Shown here piece by piece: positions 15,734 through 23,876 of a stretch of DNA of 64,000 nt. Under the pieces are notes generated by a model, which was not told the DNA's origin, searched no databases, and was given only the letters and a program-made list of their open reading frames with translations. Positions within the stretch are counted from its first letter, which is position 1. The number at the start of each line of letters is the position of its first letter. The stretch lies in assembly GCF_024138125.1 (NCBI RefSeq), contig NZ_CP099993.1, forward strand, positions 806,001 through 870,000, written 5' to 3'. The position numbers and the translations under genes are program-made. Origin of the DNA: Halorussus salilacus. GTDB lineage: Archaea; Halobacteriota; Halobacteria; Halobacteriales; Haladaptataceae.

Positions 15734-16516
15734 ATGCTGACCACTGGCGAGACTCTCGCCGAGACCGGACTGGACGCCGCGGCGCTCAAGCCCGCGGAGT
15801 GCGACGTGAGCCGCGCGACCGACCTGCCCTTCGAGACGGTCGCCATCGACTACGAGGGGCGCGAGCACCTCCCCGACGCCGACCTGCTCGCCGACCTCGC
15901 TCGCCACGCGGAGGTCCGCCTGACCACGCCCGTCCGCGCCGAGGGGTTCGACCCCCTCGGCGACGACGCGCTGTACGACGAGATTCCCGAGGGCGTCCGG
16001 CGCGTCGCGGTCGCGGGCCACGCCGCCTACCTCACCGACGAGGAGCGCAAGAAGGCGGTCGCTCCCCGCCTCGGCGCGGCGGTCGAGCGCGACCCCGACG
16101 CGTGGGTCGGCACCGAGAGCGTCGAGCGCGTGGCGCTCGCGACCGGAGCCACCCAGTTCGAACTCCTCTCGCGGACGACCGAGCGCGACCTCCGGGCGCT
16201 CCGGGCCGCGGGGTTCGACGGCGAGGTCGCGGTCTACGCGCCCACCGTCCTCTCGGACGACGAGGACGCGGTGCTGGACGCGGTGGGCGGGTACGTCGCT
16301 CGCAGAGGGCCCGTCGCCCGCGCGCTCCCCGAGGGCGCGGCGACCGACGCCGCCGCGACCGGTCGCGCCCGCGAGGTCCTCTCGGCCGCGAGCGGGGACT
16401 ACGCGCTAGTCGGCACGCCCGCGGAGGTCGGCGAGCGGGTCGCCGACCTCAAGGGGGCTGGCGCAGACACCGTGGTCGGCTACCCCGCCCGCGGTATCGG
16501 AGAGTTCCTCGGCTGA
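15734..16516 (+). CDS. DUF7388-like protein, luciferase-like C-terminal motif
   Basis: A 260-residue soluble alpha/beta protein. The C-terminal GTPAEVGERVADLKGAGADT matches the end of F420-dependent luciferase-like oxidoreductases in pattern. The rest has Rossmann- or TIM-like strands such as VRRVAVAGHA and GEVAVYAPTVL. It is much shorter than a true luciferase-like enzyme (usually 320 or more), so it may be a reduced relative. The family label DUF7388 is from memory. Single gene, starting at ATG 15734, with about 180 bases before it that contain no gene. Confidence 0.62.
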   Translation: MLTTGETLAETGLDAAALKPAECDVSRATDLPFETVAIDYEGREHLPDADLLADLARHAEVRLTTPVRAEGFDPLGDDALYDEIPEGVRRVAVAGHAAYLTDEERKKAVAPRLGAAVERDPDAWVGTESVERVALATGATQFELLSRTTERDLRALRAAGFDGEVAVYAPTVLSDDEDAVLDAVGGYVARRGPVARALPEGAATDAAATGRAREVLSAASGDYALVGTPAEVGERVADLKGAGADTVVGYPARGIGEFLG

Positions 16517-16655
16517 GGTCGCGCTCGTTCGCGTCCCGGGCGTTCGACGCGGCCGGACGGCGACGCCCCGCGTCGCCGTCCGGTCGGCGCGCGACGGCGG
16601 TCCGAGGTTCGCCCGAGGTCGGTATCCCTTTCCGGAACCGCTTCGAACCGGCGGT

Positions 16656-17390
16656 ATGCGACTCGCACGACTGCTGACCCCCGACGGACCCGTTCGCGGC
16701 GAGTACGACGACGGCGTCGTTCACGCCGCCGACGGGCGCTACGAGGTGGGCCGCGACGGCCGACTGCTTCCCCCTTGCGAGCCCTCGGCGCTGTACTGCG
16801 TCGGCCGGAACTACGCCGAGACGCTCGAACAGATGGAGTACGAGCGCCCCGAGGAACCCGACTTCTTCGTCAAACCACCGGCGTCGCTTCTGGCCCACGA
16901 GCAACCGATTCCGTACCCCGAGTTCACCGACGAACTCACCTACGCGGGCGAACTCGCGGCCGTGGTGGGCGAGCGCTGTCGGAACGTCGCGCCCGAGGAC
17001 GTTCCGGAGGTGGTCCGGGGCTACACCGTGCTGAACGACATGGACGCGCTCGACCAGCAGGGCAGGACCGCGCGCAAGGCCTTCGACACCTCGGGACCGC
17101 TCGGGCCGTGGATAGAGACCGACGTGGACCCGACGAACCTCGACATGCACACCGACGTGGGCGGCGAGCGCCGCCAGGAGGCCAACACCGAACTGATGCT
17201 GTTCGACCCCCACGAGGTGGTCTCGTTCCTCTCTGCGCGGTTTACCCTCCGGCCCGGCGACGTGGTGGCGTTCGGGAGTCCGGCCAACCCCGGACTCGTG
17301 GAACCGGGCGAGACGGTCGAGATCACCTACGAGGGCGTCGGGACCCTGCGCAACGAGGTGGTCGCGCCGGGGACCCGCTCGGGCGCGTAG
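16656..17390 (+). CDS. Fumarylacetoacetate hydrolase-family protein
   Basis: A 244-residue FAH-superfamily enzyme. The hydrolase core begins with YCVGRNYAETLEQM and contains the metal ligands in DELTYAGELAAVVGE (two Glu) and the Asp of VLNDMDALDQQGR. SFDTSGPLGPWIET-like text (AFDTSGPLGPWIETD) and the C-terminal GDVVAFGSPANPG complete the pattern. Members hydrolyse or decarboxylate beta-dicarbonyl compounds in the breakdown of aromatic compounds, or remove oxaloacetate enol; the substrate here is open. Single-gene unit, with an AT-rich stretch after it. Confidence 0.87.
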   Translation: MRLARLLTPDGPVRGEYDDGVVHAADGRYEVGRDGRLLPPCEPSALYCVGRNYAETLEQMEYERPEEPDFFVKPPASLLAHEQPIPYPEFTDELTYAGELAAVVGERCRNVAPEDVPEVVRGYTVLNDMDALDQQGRTARKAFDTSGPLGPWIETDVDPTNLDMHTDVGGERRQEANTELMLFDPHEVVSFLSARFTLRPGDVVAFGSPANPGLVEPGETVEITYEGVGTLRNEVVAPGTRSGA

Positions 17391-17419
17391 CGAGCGGTCC
17401 TCGTGCCTGTCAGTAATAC

Positions 17420-17475
17420 TTATTTAATCGAATAATAGGATTCCAATTCGTACTATAGGAAGGCTTAAGCTCGGT
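17420..17475 (+). promoter_or_regulatory. AT-rich promoter of the 31-residue zinc protein
   Basis: The stretch taatacttatttaatcg and aataataggattcc contrasts sharply with the G+C-rich surroundings. The TATA-like ggcttaagc at about 17463-17471 is 27-35 bases before ATG 17498, the expected distance for a leaderless transcript. Confidence 0.55.
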
Positions 17476-17497
17476 AACTCGCTAGGCGAGACCACCT

Positions 17498-17593
17498 ATG
17501 AAATGCCCACAGTGCCGCGGTGATCTGGTACGTCACTCGGAGTACGAGTCGTGCACCCGGTGCGGTCACATCCCGCCGCGCGGCGCCGACTGA
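17498..17593 (+). CDS. 31-residue zinc-finger microprotein
   Basis: A very small gene: MKCPQCRGDLVRHSEYESC then TRCGHIPPRGAD. Two CxxC knuckles (Cys3/Cys6 and Cys19/Cys22) would bind one zinc ion, the pattern of small haloarchaeal zinc-finger proteins. It has its own strong AT-rich promoter and ends directly in TGA. Such microproteins in haloarchaea have been linked to stress and growth-condition responses; the role of this one is unknown. Confidence 0.72.
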   Translation: MKCPQCRGDLVRHSEYESCTRCGHIPPRGAD

Positions 17594-17766
17594 CCGCGAC
17601 CGAAGCAACGCTCGAATCGAACGATTCGGAGACGCTCACGCTTTTCCGCCGGGCACAACGCTAAGTGCCCGACCGCCCTCCACCCGGGCATGAGTCGAAC
17701 GTCTCACTCCCGACGCGCGACGACCGCGAACCGCCGGTCCGGACCCGACCGTCCCGGAGGACGCGA

Positions 17767-18882
17767 ATGAAGGTCGCAATCGTCGGCGGCGGCGCGGTCG
17801 GCGTCACCGCGGCCTACGACCTCGCCGAGCGGGGCGCGGAGGTCGTCCTCTACGAGAAGGGCGAGATAGCGGGCGGAAGCACGGGCCGCGCCGCGGGCGT
17901 CCTCTACGACGCGTTCGCCGCGCCCGAGGACGCCAGGGTCGGCGACCGGGCCATCGAGCGCTTCCGGGAGTTCTCGGGCGAAGGCGACTTCGAGTTCCGC
18001 GAGACGCCCTACGTCTGGTTCGCCCGCGAGGGCGACGAGAAGCGCGGCCGGGCCATCCGCGAGCAGGTGCCCCGGATGCAGGACGCGGGTCGTGACGTGT
18101 CGTTGACCGACCCCGCGGAACTCCGCGAGCGGTTCCCCGCCGTGAACTGGGACGACGTCGGCGTCGCGGCGGTCGCGGAGAACACCGGCTGTACGATTCC
18201 CGCGACCTACGCCGACCTCCTCGCGGCGAAGGCCAGCGACGCGGGCGCGGAGCTTCGGACCGGCGTCGAGGCTCGGGTCGACGCGGAGGACACTCGCGTC
18301 GAGACCGACGCCGCGACCGAGTCGTTCGACGCGATACTGGTCGCCGCGGGTGCCCACACCAAGCGCCTGCTCGCCGAGGCCGGGATTCCGGTCCCGCTGA
18401 AACCCTACCGGGTGCAGGCCCTGACCGCCGGATTCGACGCCGACAGGCGCGAAGCTCTCCCGATGGCCTACGACGCGACCGCGGGCTACTACCTCCGGCC
18501 CCACCCCGACGGCCTGCTCGCGGGCGACGGCACCGAGGAGGTCGAGAGCGACCCCGACGACTGGGAACGCGACGCCGACCGCGACTTCTGCGAGGTCACG
18601 CGCGAGCGACTCGGCCACAGGCTCGGGGAGTTCGGCGCGACCCGCGAGGCGTGGGCGGGCCTCTGCGTGGCGACGCCCGACCGCGATCCCCTGCTCGGGC
18701 GACTCCGCGAGGGCCTGTTCGTCGCGGCCGGGTGGCAGGGCCACGGCTTCATGCGCGCCCCGGCGCTCGCGGAGGCCGCCGCCGAGTGCGTGGTCGGCGA
18801 GAACCCCCTGCCGGAGTTCGACCCGACCCGGTTCGAGGGCGACGAGGAGTTCGACATCGTGGAGGGGATGGCGGTCGAGTAG
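17767..18882 (+). CDS. FAD-dependent DAO-family oxidoreductase
   Basis: A 371-residue flavoprotein of the D-amino-acid-oxidase/glycine-oxidase/sarcosine-oxidase fold. It starts with the FAD site VGGGAVGVTAAYDLAERG and VVLYEKGEIAGGSTG, has the internal FDAILVAAGAHT, and ends with the second FAD contact GLFVAAGWQGHGFMRAPALAE. It oxidises an amino acid or amine in the cytosol, but the substrate is not readable. ATG 17767 is used because the Rossmann strand starts at residue 2; the in-frame extension from 17665 is not conserved. Convergent with the hsp20 gene, 6 bases apart. Confidence 0.88.
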   Translation: MKVAIVGGGAVGVTAAYDLAERGAEVVLYEKGEIAGGSTGRAAGVLYDAFAAPEDARVGDRAIERFREFSGEGDFEFRETPYVWFAREGDEKRGRAIREQVPRMQDAGRDVSLTDPAELRERFPAVNWDDVGVAAVAENTGCTIPATYADLLAAKASDAGAELRTGVEARVDAEDTRVETDAATESFDAILVAAGAHTKRLLAEAGIPVPLKPYRVQALTAGFDADRREALPMAYDATAGYYLRPHPDGLLAGDGTEEVESDPDDWERDADRDFCEVTRERLGHRLGEFGATREAWAGLCVATPDRDPLLGRLREGLFVAAGWQGHGFMRAPALAEAAAECVVGENPLPEFDPTRFEGDEEFDIVEGMAVE

Positions 18883-18888
18883 CGAGAA

Positions 18889-19305
18889 TTAGGCCTCGAC
18901 CGATTCGGCGTCCTGCGCCTCGACCGATTCGCCCCGCTTCGGAACGCGGACTTCGAGCGACCCGCGCTCGGTCAGGGTCGCGGTCGCGGCCTCGGCGTCC
19001 ACGACCGCGTCGGCGGGCAGGTCGGCTCGGCCGTCGAGCGAGAGCCCCCGGCCCGGGAACAGCATGTCGAAGCCCTCGTGGTAGTCGCGAAAGCGGTCGA
19101 TGCGGACGAGCACGGCCCCCTCGGCGTACCGGACCTGCACGTCGCTGCCGGTCGCTCCCGGCGCGTCGAAGACGACGAGGTAGGCGTCGTCGCTCTCCAG
19201 CAGGTCCACCGGGATGGGTTTGGACTCTTGGACCTTGCTCGCGGCGCGGCCGACGCGCTGGAGGACGGCGCTCCCGACCGACCGGCCGAGCTTTCGGACG
19301 TTCAT
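18889..19305 (-). CDS. Hsp20/alpha-crystallin-like small heat-shock protein
   Basis: A 138-residue small heat-shock protein that should hold unfolding proteins in solution. The crystallin beta-sandwich covers about residues 30-125: PVDLLESDDAYLVVFDAPG, VQVRYAEGAVLVRID, and a final strand GSLEVRVPKRG followed by a tail containing VEA repeats. The start ATG at 19305 overlaps the stop of the upstream zinc-protein gene (ATGA), so translation is probably coupled. The C-terminal IxI motif typical of many sHsps is not seen, and the alpha-crystallin GVL signature is weak (TLTERGSL), so oligomer behaviour may differ. Confidence 0.8.
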   Translation of the reverse strand: MNVRKLGRSVGSAVLQRVGRAASKVQESKPIPVDLLESDDAYLVVFDAPGATGSDVQVRYAEGAVLVRIDRFRDYHEGFDMLFPGRGLSLDGRADLPADAVVDAEAATATLTERGSLEVRVPKRGESVEAQDAESVEA

Positions 19306-19460
19306 AGTTCGATGGCTTCGAGCGCGTCGGTTCGTGCGCAGTACGGGCACTGGAAGTCCGAGACGCCGACGTCGTCGGGCATGTCGTAGGTGTAGTGCAT
19401 CTCGAACATGTCCAGCTCGCAGTCGTCGTTCGTACACTCCACTTCGAGCGTCGCGGGCAT
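19302..19460 (-). CDS. 52-residue zinc protein (DUF7559-like)
   Basis: A 52-residue protein, MPATLEVECTNDDCELDMFE at its start and DFQCPYCARTDALEAIEL at its end. The pairs Cys9/Cys14 and Cys38/Cys41 form a likely zinc ribbon. Conserved in haloarchaea (DUF7559 is from memory). Its stop overlaps the hsp20 start by 4 bases, giving a two-gene operon. The longer open frame running upstream to 19796 is not supported. Confidence 0.75.
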   Translation of the reverse strand: MPATLEVECTNDDCELDMFEMHYTYDMPDDVGVSDFQCPYCARTDALEAIEL

Positions 19461-19574
19461 ATCCGAAACTAACGCCCGAGTGACCATAAACACGCGGGCT
19501 TCGGCGAGTTTCCGGTCTCGCCGGTTCGACACTCGAACGCCTCCGAGGCGGCCGAAGCGCCGGGCACTCGAACG

Positions 19575-19605
19575 CGGTCGGGGGCGTCGCTGACGCCCCC
19601 GACCG
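19575..19605. other. Perfect hairpin in the gap before the radical SAM gene
   Basis: CGGTCGGGGGCGTC (19575-19588) and its complement (19592-19605) surround a GCT centre. It lies between the divergent zinc-protein and radical-SAM genes, 43 bases before the latter's ATG, so a terminator role is unlikely; it is probably one of the window's many G+C-rich palindromes. Confidence 0.5.
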
Positions 19606-19647
19606 AGTGTAGTCACCGTTTTACCCGTCGAGCGGGTAGGGGGCCAC

Positions 19648-21375
19648 ATGACCGACCTCGCGGCCCTCGACGTGACCCTCGTGGACGGGTACGTCGACGA
19701 ACCGGCCCACTTCGGCGTGCCGCCGTACATCTCGACGTATCCGCGGTACACCGCCGGGGCCATCGTGGACGCGGGCGTCCCCGAGGCCAACCTCACCTAC
19801 CACACCATCGACGAACTCCGCGACGACTCCGGCAAGTGGCGCGACGTGGAGGCGGCCGACCTGCTCGTCTACCTCGGCGGGATGACCGTCCCCGGCAAGT
19901 ACGTCGGCGGGACGCCCGCCGAACCCGACGAGGTGCGCAAACTGGCGTGGACGGCGGGGGGCACCAGCCTGATGGGCGGCCCCGTCAAGTTCGGCGTCGG
20001 CGACGAGAACGCCGGGGCCACCGAGACCGAGCGCGACGACCTGGACTTCGACTTCGTGGCGAAAGGCGACGTGGAGGCCGCCGCGTACGACCTCGTGAAC
20101 AGCGGGCTGGAGGGGTTCAACAATCGAATGCGCGACAACGCCGAGATCGACCGCTGGGCCGAGAAGGGCGCGTTCGTGGTCGAACACCACCCCAACCATC
20201 CCGACTACCTCATCGCCGAACTGGAGACCTCCCGGGGGTGTCCCTACCGGTGTTCGTTCTGCACCGAACCCCTCTACGGCAATCCCTCGTTCCGCGAGCC
20301 CCGGTCGGTGGTCGAGGAGGTCGACGTGCTCTCGAATCGAGGCGTGGCCCACTTCCGACTGGGTCGACAGGCCGACATCCTCGCGTACGGCGGCGACGGC
20401 GAGAAGCCCAACCCCGACGCTCTCCGAGACCTGTACGGGGGAATCCGGGAGGTGGCTCCCGACCTCGGGACGCTCCACCTCGACAACATGAACCCCATCA
20501 CGGTCGTCGAGTGGCCCGACCTCGCCCGGGAGGGCATCCGGGTCATCGCCGAGCACAACACCCCCGGCGACACCGCCGCGTTCGGCCTCGAATCGGCAGA
20601 CCCCGTGGTCCAAGAGGAGAACAACCTCAACGTCACCGCCGACGAGTGCTTCGAGGCCGTCAGAATCGTCAACGAGGAAGCGGGATGGCGACCGGGCGAG
20701 GACCGCGAGGAGGCCCCGACCCACGGGACGGAGGCCGCGAATCGCCTCCCCAAACTCCTGCCGGGAATCAACCTCCTCCACGGACTGAAGGGCGAGCGCC
20801 GCGAGACCTTCGAACACAACAAGGCGTTCCTGAACCGGGTGTACGACGCGGGACTGATGCTTCGGCGGGTCAACATCCGGCAGGTGATGGCGTTCGACGG
20901 CACCGAGATGAGCGACGTGGGTGCCGACATCGCCAACGACCACAAGAAGCTGTTCAAGCAGTACAAGACCGAGGTTCGCGAGGAGATAGACAATCGGATG
21001 CTCCAGCGCCTCGCCCCGGCGGGGACCGTCCTCCCGGACGTTCACCTCGAATACCATCAGGACGGGAGGACGTTCGGCCGACAGCTCGGGACCTACCCCC
21101 TGCTGGTCGGGATTCCGGGCGAGCGCGAACTCGGCCGGACGGTGGACGTCGCGGTCGTGGACCACGGCTATCGCTCGGTCACGGGCGTGCCCTACCCGCT
21201 CGACGTGAACAGCGCGACGATGGACGAACTCACCGCGATTCCGGGCCTCGGGAAACAGCGCGCGGGCAACGTCATCGTCAACCGACCCTACGACTCGCCC
21301 GCCGAACTGGAGGGCGACGTGGGCGTGGACCTCGCGAGCTTCGCCACTGCGGAGACGCCCGAGGGCGCCGACTGA
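19648..21375 (+). CDS. Radical SAM protein with C-terminal helix-hairpin-helix
   Basis: A 575-residue B12-independent-looking radical SAM protein. The 4Fe-4S motif CPYRCSFC gives Cys198, Cys202 and Cys205, followed by the Elp3/MiaB-like radical SAM barrel (HFRLGRQADIL, TLHLDNMNP, AAFGLESADP). The N-terminal about 190 residues are a separate alpha/beta domain (VYLGGMTVPGKYVGGTP). The C terminus (about 525-560) is a ComEA-type HhH, NSATMDELTAIPGLGKQRAG, that may bind DNA or RNA. The set is known from archaeal radical SAM proteins of unknown function; I infer a nucleic-acid modification role, with moderate doubt. Single-gene unit. Confidence 0.85.
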   Translation: MTDLAALDVTLVDGYVDEPAHFGVPPYISTYPRYTAGAIVDAGVPEANLTYHTIDELRDDSGKWRDVEAADLLVYLGGMTVPGKYVGGTPAEPDEVRKLAWTAGGTSLMGGPVKFGVGDENAGATETERDDLDFDFVAKGDVEAAAYDLVNSGLEGFNNRMRDNAEIDRWAEKGAFVVEHHPNHPDYLIAELETSRGCPYRCSFCTEPLYGNPSFREPRSVVEEVDVLSNRGVAHFRLGRQADILAYGGDGEKPNPDALRDLYGGIREVAPDLGTLHLDNMNPITVVEWPDLAREGIRVIAEHNTPGDTAAFGLESADPVVQEENNLNVTADECFEAVRIVNEEAGWRPGEDREEAPTHGTEAANRLPKLLPGINLLHGLKGERRETFEHNKAFLNRVYDAGLMLRRVNIRQVMAFDGTEMSDVGADIANDHKKLFKQYKTEVREEIDNRMLQRLAPAGTVLPDVHLEYHQDGRTFGRQLGTYPLLVGIPGERELGRTVDVAVVDHGYRSVTGVPYPLDVNSATMDELTAIPGLGKQRAGNVIVNRPYDSPAELEGDVGVDLASFATAETPEGAD

Positions 21376-21473
21376 CCTCTCGCCCCGCCCCGAAGGAGCA
21401 GGGCAGGGTGCTCGCACACCGACCTGCGACTGAGGGGGTCACGAAGCGTTTTCCGCCGGACCTTCACCGGCGA

Positions 21474-21498
21474 AGGAATTCGCCGCAGGCGAATTCCT
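21474..21498. terminator. Hairpin between convergent radical SAM and TRAM genes
   Basis: AGGAATTCGCC at 21474-21484 pairs with 21488-21498 around GCA. The convergent location fits a shared terminator. Confidence 0.4.
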
Positions 21499-21516
21499 GA
21501 GCGCAGTAACGGGTCC

Positions 21517-21936
21517 TCAGAAGTCCTCGTCGATGATCTCGCCGACCGCGAAGTTCGACTTGACCTCCGTGATCTCGACCTTCACGCGCTCGCCGATCTC
21601 GGCGTCGGGGACGATGATGACGTAGCCGCGCTCGACGCGGGCGATGCCGTCGCCCTGCTTGCCGATGTCCTCGACCTCGACGTAGCGAATCTCGCCCTCC
21701 TCGACGGGGGGTTGCGGTTCCGACGGTGTGCCACCGCTGCTCGAACTCTTCGACTCCGAGCCCGAATCGGCGGTGCCGGACTCGGCCTCGTTCGAGATGA
21801 GCGCGACGCGGTACGTCTCGCCGGGGTCGACCGAGCCGGTCTCGATCTCGCGGCGCGGCACCTCGACGACGTACTTGTCGTCTTCGATAGTCACATCAGC
21901 ACTGAACAGACACAGCAGCTTATCAGAGATCTCCAA
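21517..21936 (-). CDS. TRAM-domain RNA-binding protein
   Basis: A 139-residue protein. N-terminal about 45 residues: MEISDKLLCLFSADVTIED then a strand VVEVPRREI; a Ser/Gly linker; then a C-terminal TRAM domain (about 80-139): RYVEVEDIGKQGDGIARVERG and VKVEITEVKSNFAVGEIID. TRAM is an OB-like RNA-binding fold; archaeal single-TRAM proteins have been described as RNA chaperones. The start codon at 21936 is TTG, chosen because the conserved MEISDKLLCLFSA begins there and no ATG or GTG is near. Single-gene unit with an AT-rich region directly upstream (ttatatgcc). Confidence 0.85.
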   Translation of the reverse strand: MEISDKLLCLFSADVTIEDDKYVVEVPRREIETGSVDPGETYRVALISNEAESGTADSGSESKSSSSGGTPSEPQPPVEEGEIRYVEVEDIGKQGDGIARVERGYVIIVPDAEIGERVKVEITEVKSNFAVGEIIDEDF

Positions 21937-22034
21937 GGTTATATGCCTCCGTTCGGACCAAAGTGGTCAACCCGTAAAGAACTTTACCAAGGGCGACTGG
22001 CCGCGTTCGCGGAGCGGCCGCCCCGACCACCCGG

Positions 22035-22150
22035 ATGTTTAAGTGCGAAACCGCGGCCAACTCTCGGCGTGTCGGGACGACCACCCAAGACCCGCCTGCT
22101 CGTAGCGGTGCTGTCGCTCGCCGCCGCTCTCGCTATCCCTCGTACTCGGA
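22035..22150 (+). pseudogene. Possible 5-prime remnant of a membrane or secreted protein gene
   Basis: A TATA-like gtttaag (22038-22044) precedes GTG 22069 by 25-31 bases, as in a leaderless gene. The reading begins VSGRPPKTRLLVAVLSLAAA, a convincing signal or membrane start, but then runs into the antisense of the YkgJ gene and loses all protein character. I read it as a truncated gene end; it could also be chance. Confidence 0.25.
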
Positions 22151-22834
22151 GCCGTCCGGGCGCTTTGCGCCCTCCGAGTCGTGGACGACGACGCCATCGT
22201 CGGGGTAGGCGGGGTCGTACTCGTCGCGGACCGCGATGGCCTCCGCCAGTTCCCGGACCGCGCGCCGCTTGAGCGCGTCGGCGAGGTCCTCCGCGCGGTC
22301 GCGAGAGATATCTCGACCCAGCCCCTCGCACTCGTGGGCGCGGACCATTCCCGCCTCGCCGCCGGTTCCACCGGCTCCTCGTTGCCCTTCCAGGGCAACG
22401 CTGTCTACCGCCTCGCCCATCGGCTGGCTCGTCCCGCCGAGCGCGACCGAGAAGGGGTAGGTCTCGCAGACGAGCGGCCGGTCGGCGTGGACCGAGCAGG
22501 CTCCGGTTCCGTCGTCGTCCTCCTCGTAGAACGCGCAATCCCCGCACGCGTCGGTCTGGAGCGCCCACTCGAAGGTCTCGCCCTCGGCGTCCTCGCCCTC
22601 GCCGTCGAGGCCGTAGGGCATCGGTCGGGCCACATCGCGCCAATCGTAGTCGGTCGCGTCCTGCAGTTCCCGCACCTCGTCCGGAAAGACGGTCGCGGTG
22701 TGCGGGTCGTCGGCCTCAGCTTTGCAACACGCGCCGCATCTAGTACACTCGAACCCGATTGTCTCGATGGCGTCGGCCAGTTCGTCGGTGTCGAGGTCGC
22801 GGGCGCGCTCCAGTTCGGCTTCGAGGCTCTGCAC
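22133..22834 (-). CDS. YkgJ-family cysteine-cluster protein
   Basis: A 233-residue protein of the YkgJ/zinc- or iron-chelating family. It begins at GTG 22834. The metal cluster is Cys30, Cys33, Cys36 and Cys37 (CTRCGACC), followed by TDACGDCAFYEEDD, a later Cys in GTGACSVHADRPLVCETYPF, which is the classic RPxxCxxYPF element, and HECEGLG. Members coordinate a metal centre; the biochemical function remains unproved. The acidic Glu/Asp-rich insert (DGEGEDAEGETFE) is halophile-specific. The gap upstream holds half-copies of the structured repeat. Confidence 0.85.
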   Translation of the reverse strand: MQSLEAELERARDLDTDELADAIETIGFECTRCGACCKAEADDPHTATVFPDEVRELQDATDYDWRDVARPMPYGLDGEGEDAEGETFEWALQTDACGDCAFYEEDDDGTGACSVHADRPLVCETYPFSVALGGTSQPMGEAVDSVALEGQRGAGGTGGEAGMVRAHECEGLGRDISRDRAEDLADALKRRAVRELAEAIAVRDEYDPAYPDDGVVVHDSEGAKRPDGSEYEG

Positions 22835-22936
22835 ACTACGGGGTTGGTCCTCGCGGGCAAAAGGATGTTTATCGGGGTTCGAGAGCGTACTTCGGGTCCG
22901 AAGACGGTACGGAGGAGTTCGGAGCCCAGAACGGGG

Positions 22937-23028
22937 AGAAAGCCCCCGCCCGCTCGCTTCGAAACGACTGAGACGCAAACGAGAACTCCCAGAAAGCCCC
23001 CGCCCGCGGTGGGTTGGTCGGACGGGCG
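22937..23028. repeat. Half-copies of the structured palindromic repeat
   Basis: Two copies of the left terminus AGAAAGCCCCCGCCCGC, at 22937-22953 and 22991-23007, 54 bases apart. The second runs into GGTGGGTTGGTCGGACGGGC (23008-23027), which matches the start of the 26-bp unit seen beside the full copy at 59931-60165 at most positions. The hairpin core is missing. They fill the gap between the YkgJ and MBL genes. Confidence 0.75.
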
Positions 23029-23802
23029 CTAATCTGTATTCACGGGACGCGCACGCTCGCCGTCCCACGCCACCTTCCCCTCGACGGCCAACTTTTCGAG
23101 GTGGGCGGCGACCGTGCTCCGGGCGAGGTCCCGGACCCCCGAGAGGTCCTTCTCGTAGGCGGCGTCGAGTATCTCGTCGAGGTCGGTCGCGCCGTCCCGG
23201 ACCGCCGCCGCGACCGTCTCCTCGCGGTCGAGTCGGTGCCGAAGCAGTCGCTCGGCGGTCGCCCGCGGGTCGTCGATGACGGGGCCGTGGCCCGGATAGA
23301 GTCGGTCGGGGTCCCGGGCGTGAAGTCGCCGGAGCGAGGTGAGATAGGCACGCAGGTCGCCCTCGTCCGCGCCGACGACCACGCTTCCCTCCGAGACCAC
23401 GAGGTCGCCGGTCAGCATCGCTCCGTCGGCGGCGAGCGCGACGTGGTCGGGGGCGTGGCCCGGAGTCTCGACTATCGTCGCGGGGCCGACGGTCGTCCCC
23501 TCCCGGAAGGTCCGGTCGGGCGCGGTTCCGGTCGCGCGCTCGAAGCGGTCCTCCCTGCCCGCTCGCGCCCAGACGGTCGCGTCGAGGGCGTCGGCGTAGT
23601 GCGCGACCGCGCCGACGTGGTCCGGGTGGGCGTGGGTGGCGAGAACGTGGGCGACGGCCCGGGCGTCGATGGCGGCGTCGAGGTCGTCGGTCCGCGCCGC
23701 GGGGTCCACGAGGACGGCGTCCTCGTGGCCGAGAACGTAGGCGTTGGTGGTCCCGCCGGGCGCGAGCGTCTCGGTCGGGACCGGAATCCGTCGAACGTCC
23801 AT
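23029..23802 (-). CDS. Metallo-beta-lactamase-fold hydrolase
   Basis: A 257-residue MBL-fold hydrolase. The metal site is THAHPDH at 56-62 (His57, His59, Asp61, His62), then PGHAPDH, DLVVSE and YPGHGPV. The C-terminal about 60 residues form a winged-helix-like tail (EILDAAYEKDLSGVRDLARS), which is characteristic of the LACTB2-like group, endoribonucleases or hydrolases with a short HTH. ATG 23802 fits the family start. Located between the repeat copies and the winged-helix regulator, same strand as both neighbours; about 75 bases separate it from the regulator's stop. Confidence 0.87.
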   Translation of the reverse strand: MDVRRIPVPTETLAPGGTTNAYVLGHEDAVLVDPAARTDDLDAAIDARAVAHVLATHAHPDHVGAVAHYADALDATVWARAGREDRFERATGTAPDRTFREGTTVGPATIVETPGHAPDHVALAADGAMLTGDLVVSEGSVVVGADEGDLRAYLTSLRRLHARDPDRLYPGHGPVIDDPRATAERLLRHRLDREETVAAAVRDGATDLDEILDAAYEKDLSGVRDLARSTVAAHLEKLAVEGKVAWDGERARPVNTD

Positions 23803-23876
23803 GGAACGGGGTTGACGGCCGGGGGAAAAACGTGTGCGGATGCGTTCGGAAGGACTCGAAAGGCGGTCGGGTCCGG

